Assembly (NCBI GenBank): GCA_910588285.1
Contig: CAJUQB010000145.1
Coordinates: 3,019-9,035, forward strand
DNA: 6,017 bases
Direction: 5' to 3'
Origin: an uncultured Lachnospiraceae bacterium
GTDB taxonomy: Bacteria; Bacillota; Clostridia; Lachnospirales; Lachnospiraceae
Part shown: positions 5,251-6,017 of the stretch, piece after piece
How positions within the stretch are numbered: the stretch's first letter is position 1
Layout: the number at the start of each line of letters is the position of its first letter
Made by a program: the position numbers and the translations under genes
The notes under the pieces: model-generated
Seen by the model: the letters and a program-made list of their open reading frames with translations, nothing else
Told to the model about the DNA's origin: nothing
Database searches by the model: none

Positions 5251-6017
5251 GCCGCTTTCGATATTCTGTTGGGAGACATTGAAAGAATGTCTTAAATGCT
5301 GAGGTAAATTTGCTCTGGCTGTCATATCCAACGGCTTTTGCAATTTCTGCGATACTCATCTCAGATTCCCGCAGCATTTTGGCAGCCAGCTCCATGCGGT
5401 GCTCTTTGATGTGGGCGGCAATCGAGGTTCCGTAAACGGACTTGAAGGCGGTTTTTAAAGTGGTTGGGTTGATCAGATATTTTCTGGATAGTTCTTCTAT
5501 CGTGATTCGCTGCTCCATATGCCGGGTCAGCTGGTCGTGGATTTCCCGGATAATGCGAATCTGCTCGGTTTTGTATTCGGATAACTGCTGACGGGAGGTA
5601 AGTTCTGTTTTGCTGAGATAAAGAAGCAGCTCCATAGTCTTTATTTTCTGATAAGGAAGCTTCAGGTATTCCGGTTGATTGAAAAATGCGGAAAAAATAC
5701 TCTCTGTCCGTTCATTTCCGGTAAGAAAAACAGGAGAGTTATTCCTGCAGATTTTTTCCGGTAATATCGTTTCAAAGATATTGCAGCCTTTTAACAACTC
5801 AGGCGGATTACCAGAAACCTCCTGTAAATCAATATAGATGGAAAGTCCCTGGTATATGCCGTTTGGAAAGGTAAGCACAGAATCCGTACAGGCGTTCATG
5901 GTATGAAGGGAAAAGTCGCCTGGATTCAGATAAATGCGGTTTCCGCTTTTCATTTCCCACATCATCTGTCCGGCTTTGCAGTAGTTGATTTGGATGATGT
6001 GCGGCATAGCTTTATGG
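5243..6017 (-). CDS. AraC-family transcriptional regulator, 5' end outside window
   Basis: The frame stays open past the ATG at 6007 to the right edge (His-Lys-Ala before it), and family members are usually about 300 residues. The true start is therefore probably outside the window, and the visible 254 codons are the C-terminal bulk. Numbering from the Met at 6007, residues 1-60 look like the end of a cupin-type sensor domain (IIQINYCKAGQ, RIYLNPGDFSLH). Two helix-turn-helices follow: ITIEELSRKYLINPTTLKTAFKSVYG (168-193) and MSIAEIAKAVGYDSQSKFTSAFKTFF (217-242), ending in the AraC hallmark LPTEYRK. It converges on the cooC operon, sharing a hairpin at their ends, so it is not co-transcribed with it. 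Its target is more likely to the right of the window. The effector is unknown. Confidence 0.88.
   Translation of the reverse strand, partial: HKAMPHIIQINYCKAGQMMWEMKSGNRIYLNPGDFSLHTMNACTDSVLTFPNGIYQGLSIYIDLQEVSGNPPELLKGCNIFETILPEKICRNNSPVFLTGNERTESIFSAFFNQPEYLKLPYQKIKTMELLLYLSKTELTSRQQLSEYKTEQIRIIREIHDQLTRHMEQRITIEELSRKYLINPTTLKTAFKSVYGTSIAAHIKEHRMELAAKMLRESEMSIAEIAKAVGYDSQSKFTSAFKTFFQCLPTEYRKRHL

Overview
The window looks like the chromosome of an anaerobic Firmicute, most likely a gut Clostridia/Lachnospiraceae member. The grounds are strong GGAGG-type ribosome binding sites, AT-rich intergenic DNA around moderately AT-rich genes, and the families present (DUF4405-type membrane protein, TetR with a short Cys-containing C-terminal domain, CooC ATPases, AraC regulator). 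This is an inference from family and codon style; there is no rRNA or other marker gene.

Left part (1-1281): the 3' portion of a multi-pass DUF4405-like membrane protein enters from the left edge. A 21-codon ORF overlaps its stop codon and may be the stump of a lost gene. A TetR-family regulator faces it on the minus strand. The spacer 1282-1424 separates tetR from a rightward operon and holds a promoter candidate and several inverted repeats that could be operators.

Central operon (1425-5232, plus strand, tightly packed): (i) an intact CooC-type nickel-insertion ATPase with the deviant Walker A and the Cys112-x-Cys114 motif; (ii) an intact MoxR/NorQ-like AAA+ ATPase; (iii) a NorD/CobT-like protein with a C-terminal VWA domain, whose reading frame is broken exactly at a perfect 15-bp inverted repeat; (iv) a small Cys-rich zinc-ribbon-like protein; (v) a second cooC-like gene damaged by at least one internal deletion and two frame changes. 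CooC proteins mature Ni-containing carbon monoxide dehydrogenase, and MoxR/VWA pairs act as metal-insertion or remodelling chaperones (NorQ/NorD, CbbQ/CbbO, Mg/Co chelatases). Together they read as a maturation module for a metalloenzyme, probably a nickel or CODH-like one, that is not encoded in this window. The damage to two of five genes suggests the module is decaying in this strain, or partly rewired.

Right part (5215-6017): a hairpin lies across the convergent gene ends, followed by the C-terminal part of an AraC-family regulator on the minus strand, cut by the right edge. No RNA genes, IS elements, CRISPR arrays or tRNAs were seen.
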